A stretch of 5,820 nt of DNA from Actinomycetota bacterium (lineage in GTDB: Bacteria > Actinomycetota > Actinomycetes > Actinomycetales > Actinomycetaceae): contig JAHYYD010000146.1 in the NCBI GenBank assembly GCA_019425105.1, forward strand, positions 1 to 5,820, written 5' to 3'. The notes below the pieces were generated by a model. That model was given only the letters and a program-made list of their open reading frames with translations. It had not been told where the DNA came from and did no database searches. Below, piece by piece: positions 5,682 to 5,820 of the stretch (its first letter is position 1; each line of letters opens with the position of its first letter). A program made the position numbers and the translations under genes.

Positions 5682-5710
5682 ACTATATAAGGAAAGCGCC
5701 GCAGCAACCA
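5682..5710 (-). promoter_or_regulatory. Possible parAB promoter downstream of rsmG
   Basis: TATAGT on the - strand (5687-5682) is a good -10 match. The -35 region 17 nt upstream (TGGTTG, 5710-5705) is poor. If active, the transcript would carry a leader of about 220 nt containing the 5583-5657 inverted repeat before parA. Confidence 0.33.
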
Positions 5711-5743
5711 CCGCGACGCTCCCCTCCCCCACGTGGGGACGCG

Positions 5744-5820
5744 CTACTTAATGCGCGTGCAGACCACCACGTACGTGGACTCGTCCTCCATGATGGAGGG
5801 CACCTCGTGGATCTCGGCGC
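5744..5820 (-). CDS. rsmG: Probable 16S rRNA (guanine-N7)-methyltransferase RsmG, C-terminal fragment
   Basis: Only the last 25 codons and the TAG stop (5746-5744) are in the window. The frame reads with mostly G/C third positions and ends STYVVVCTRIK, a beta-strand-type tail like those that close RsmG (GidB) proteins. The assignment rests mainly on gene order: rsmG directly precedes parA-parB on the same strand in most actinobacteria (rpmH-rnpA-yidC-jag-rsmG-parA-parB). RsmG methylates 16S rRNA at the 530-loop guanine. The SAM-binding motifs lie outside the window, so another gene cannot be excluded. A 12-bp palindrome CCCCACGTGGGG (5727-5738) lies just past the stop. Confidence 0.55.
   Translation of the reverse strand, partial: AEIHEVPSIMEDESTYVVVCTRIK

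Noticed and set aside
5318..5707. 129-codon frame on the - strand across the rsmG-parA spacer
   Set aside because: It overlaps the parA start in another frame, crosses the inverted repeat, and has composition unlike the neighbouring genes.
5727..5738. CCCCACGTGGGG palindrome after the probable rsmG stop as a terminator
   Set aside because: Only a 4-bp stem is possible with a 4-nt loop, and no T tract follows; it is more likely chance in GC-rich sequence.
5767..5778. CCACGTACGTGG palindrome
   Set aside because: It lies within coding sequence of the rsmG fragment and matches no known site; chance is likely.

Overview
The window reads as the origin-proximal chromosome partition locus of a high-GC actinobacterium, most likely an Actinomycetaceae member (Actinomyces/Schaalia type). 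Evidence: strong G/C bias at third codon positions, actinobacterial-style ParA and ParB, the order rsmG-parA-parB on one strand facing a PLP aminotransferase-ddl pair, and several copies of the universal parS sequence. The genus is inferred from gene order and protein style, not from any search.

Layout. On the + strand, 1-759 is the C-terminal part of a fold-type I PLP aminotransferase. It is followed after 23 bp by a complete D-alanine--D-alanine ligase gene (783-1811), which ends in a strong intrinsic terminator. A 532-bp gene-free stretch follows, between convergent genes. It holds two perfect parS sites and two conspicuous inverted repeats. On the - strand, read right to left, are the last codons of a probable rsmG (5744-5820), a 286-bp spacer with a long inverted repeat and promoter-like elements, parA (start 5457), a 173-bp spacer with two parS sites and a 12-bp hairpin, parB (4405 to 3119), and a HAD-family hydrolase (2973 to 2344).

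How the parts work together. ParB should load on parS as a CTP-dependent clamp, spread along the DNA, and be acted on by the ParA ATPase to segregate the origin region. Four exact 16-bp parS sites and one 15/16 site inside the parB coding sequence lie within 2.7 kb, so the window is probably part of the organism's partition centre. Ddl supplies D-Ala-D-Ala for peptidoglycan. The aminotransferase and HAD hydrolase have unknown substrates.

I see no radically new system: the genes are ordinary core genes. The less ordinary material is the non-coding design. One parS abuts the ddl terminator, and another shares half its sequence with a hairpin between parA and parB. One parS is written into parB itself. 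A 75-bp inverted repeat with T-tracts on both sides lies upstream of parA.
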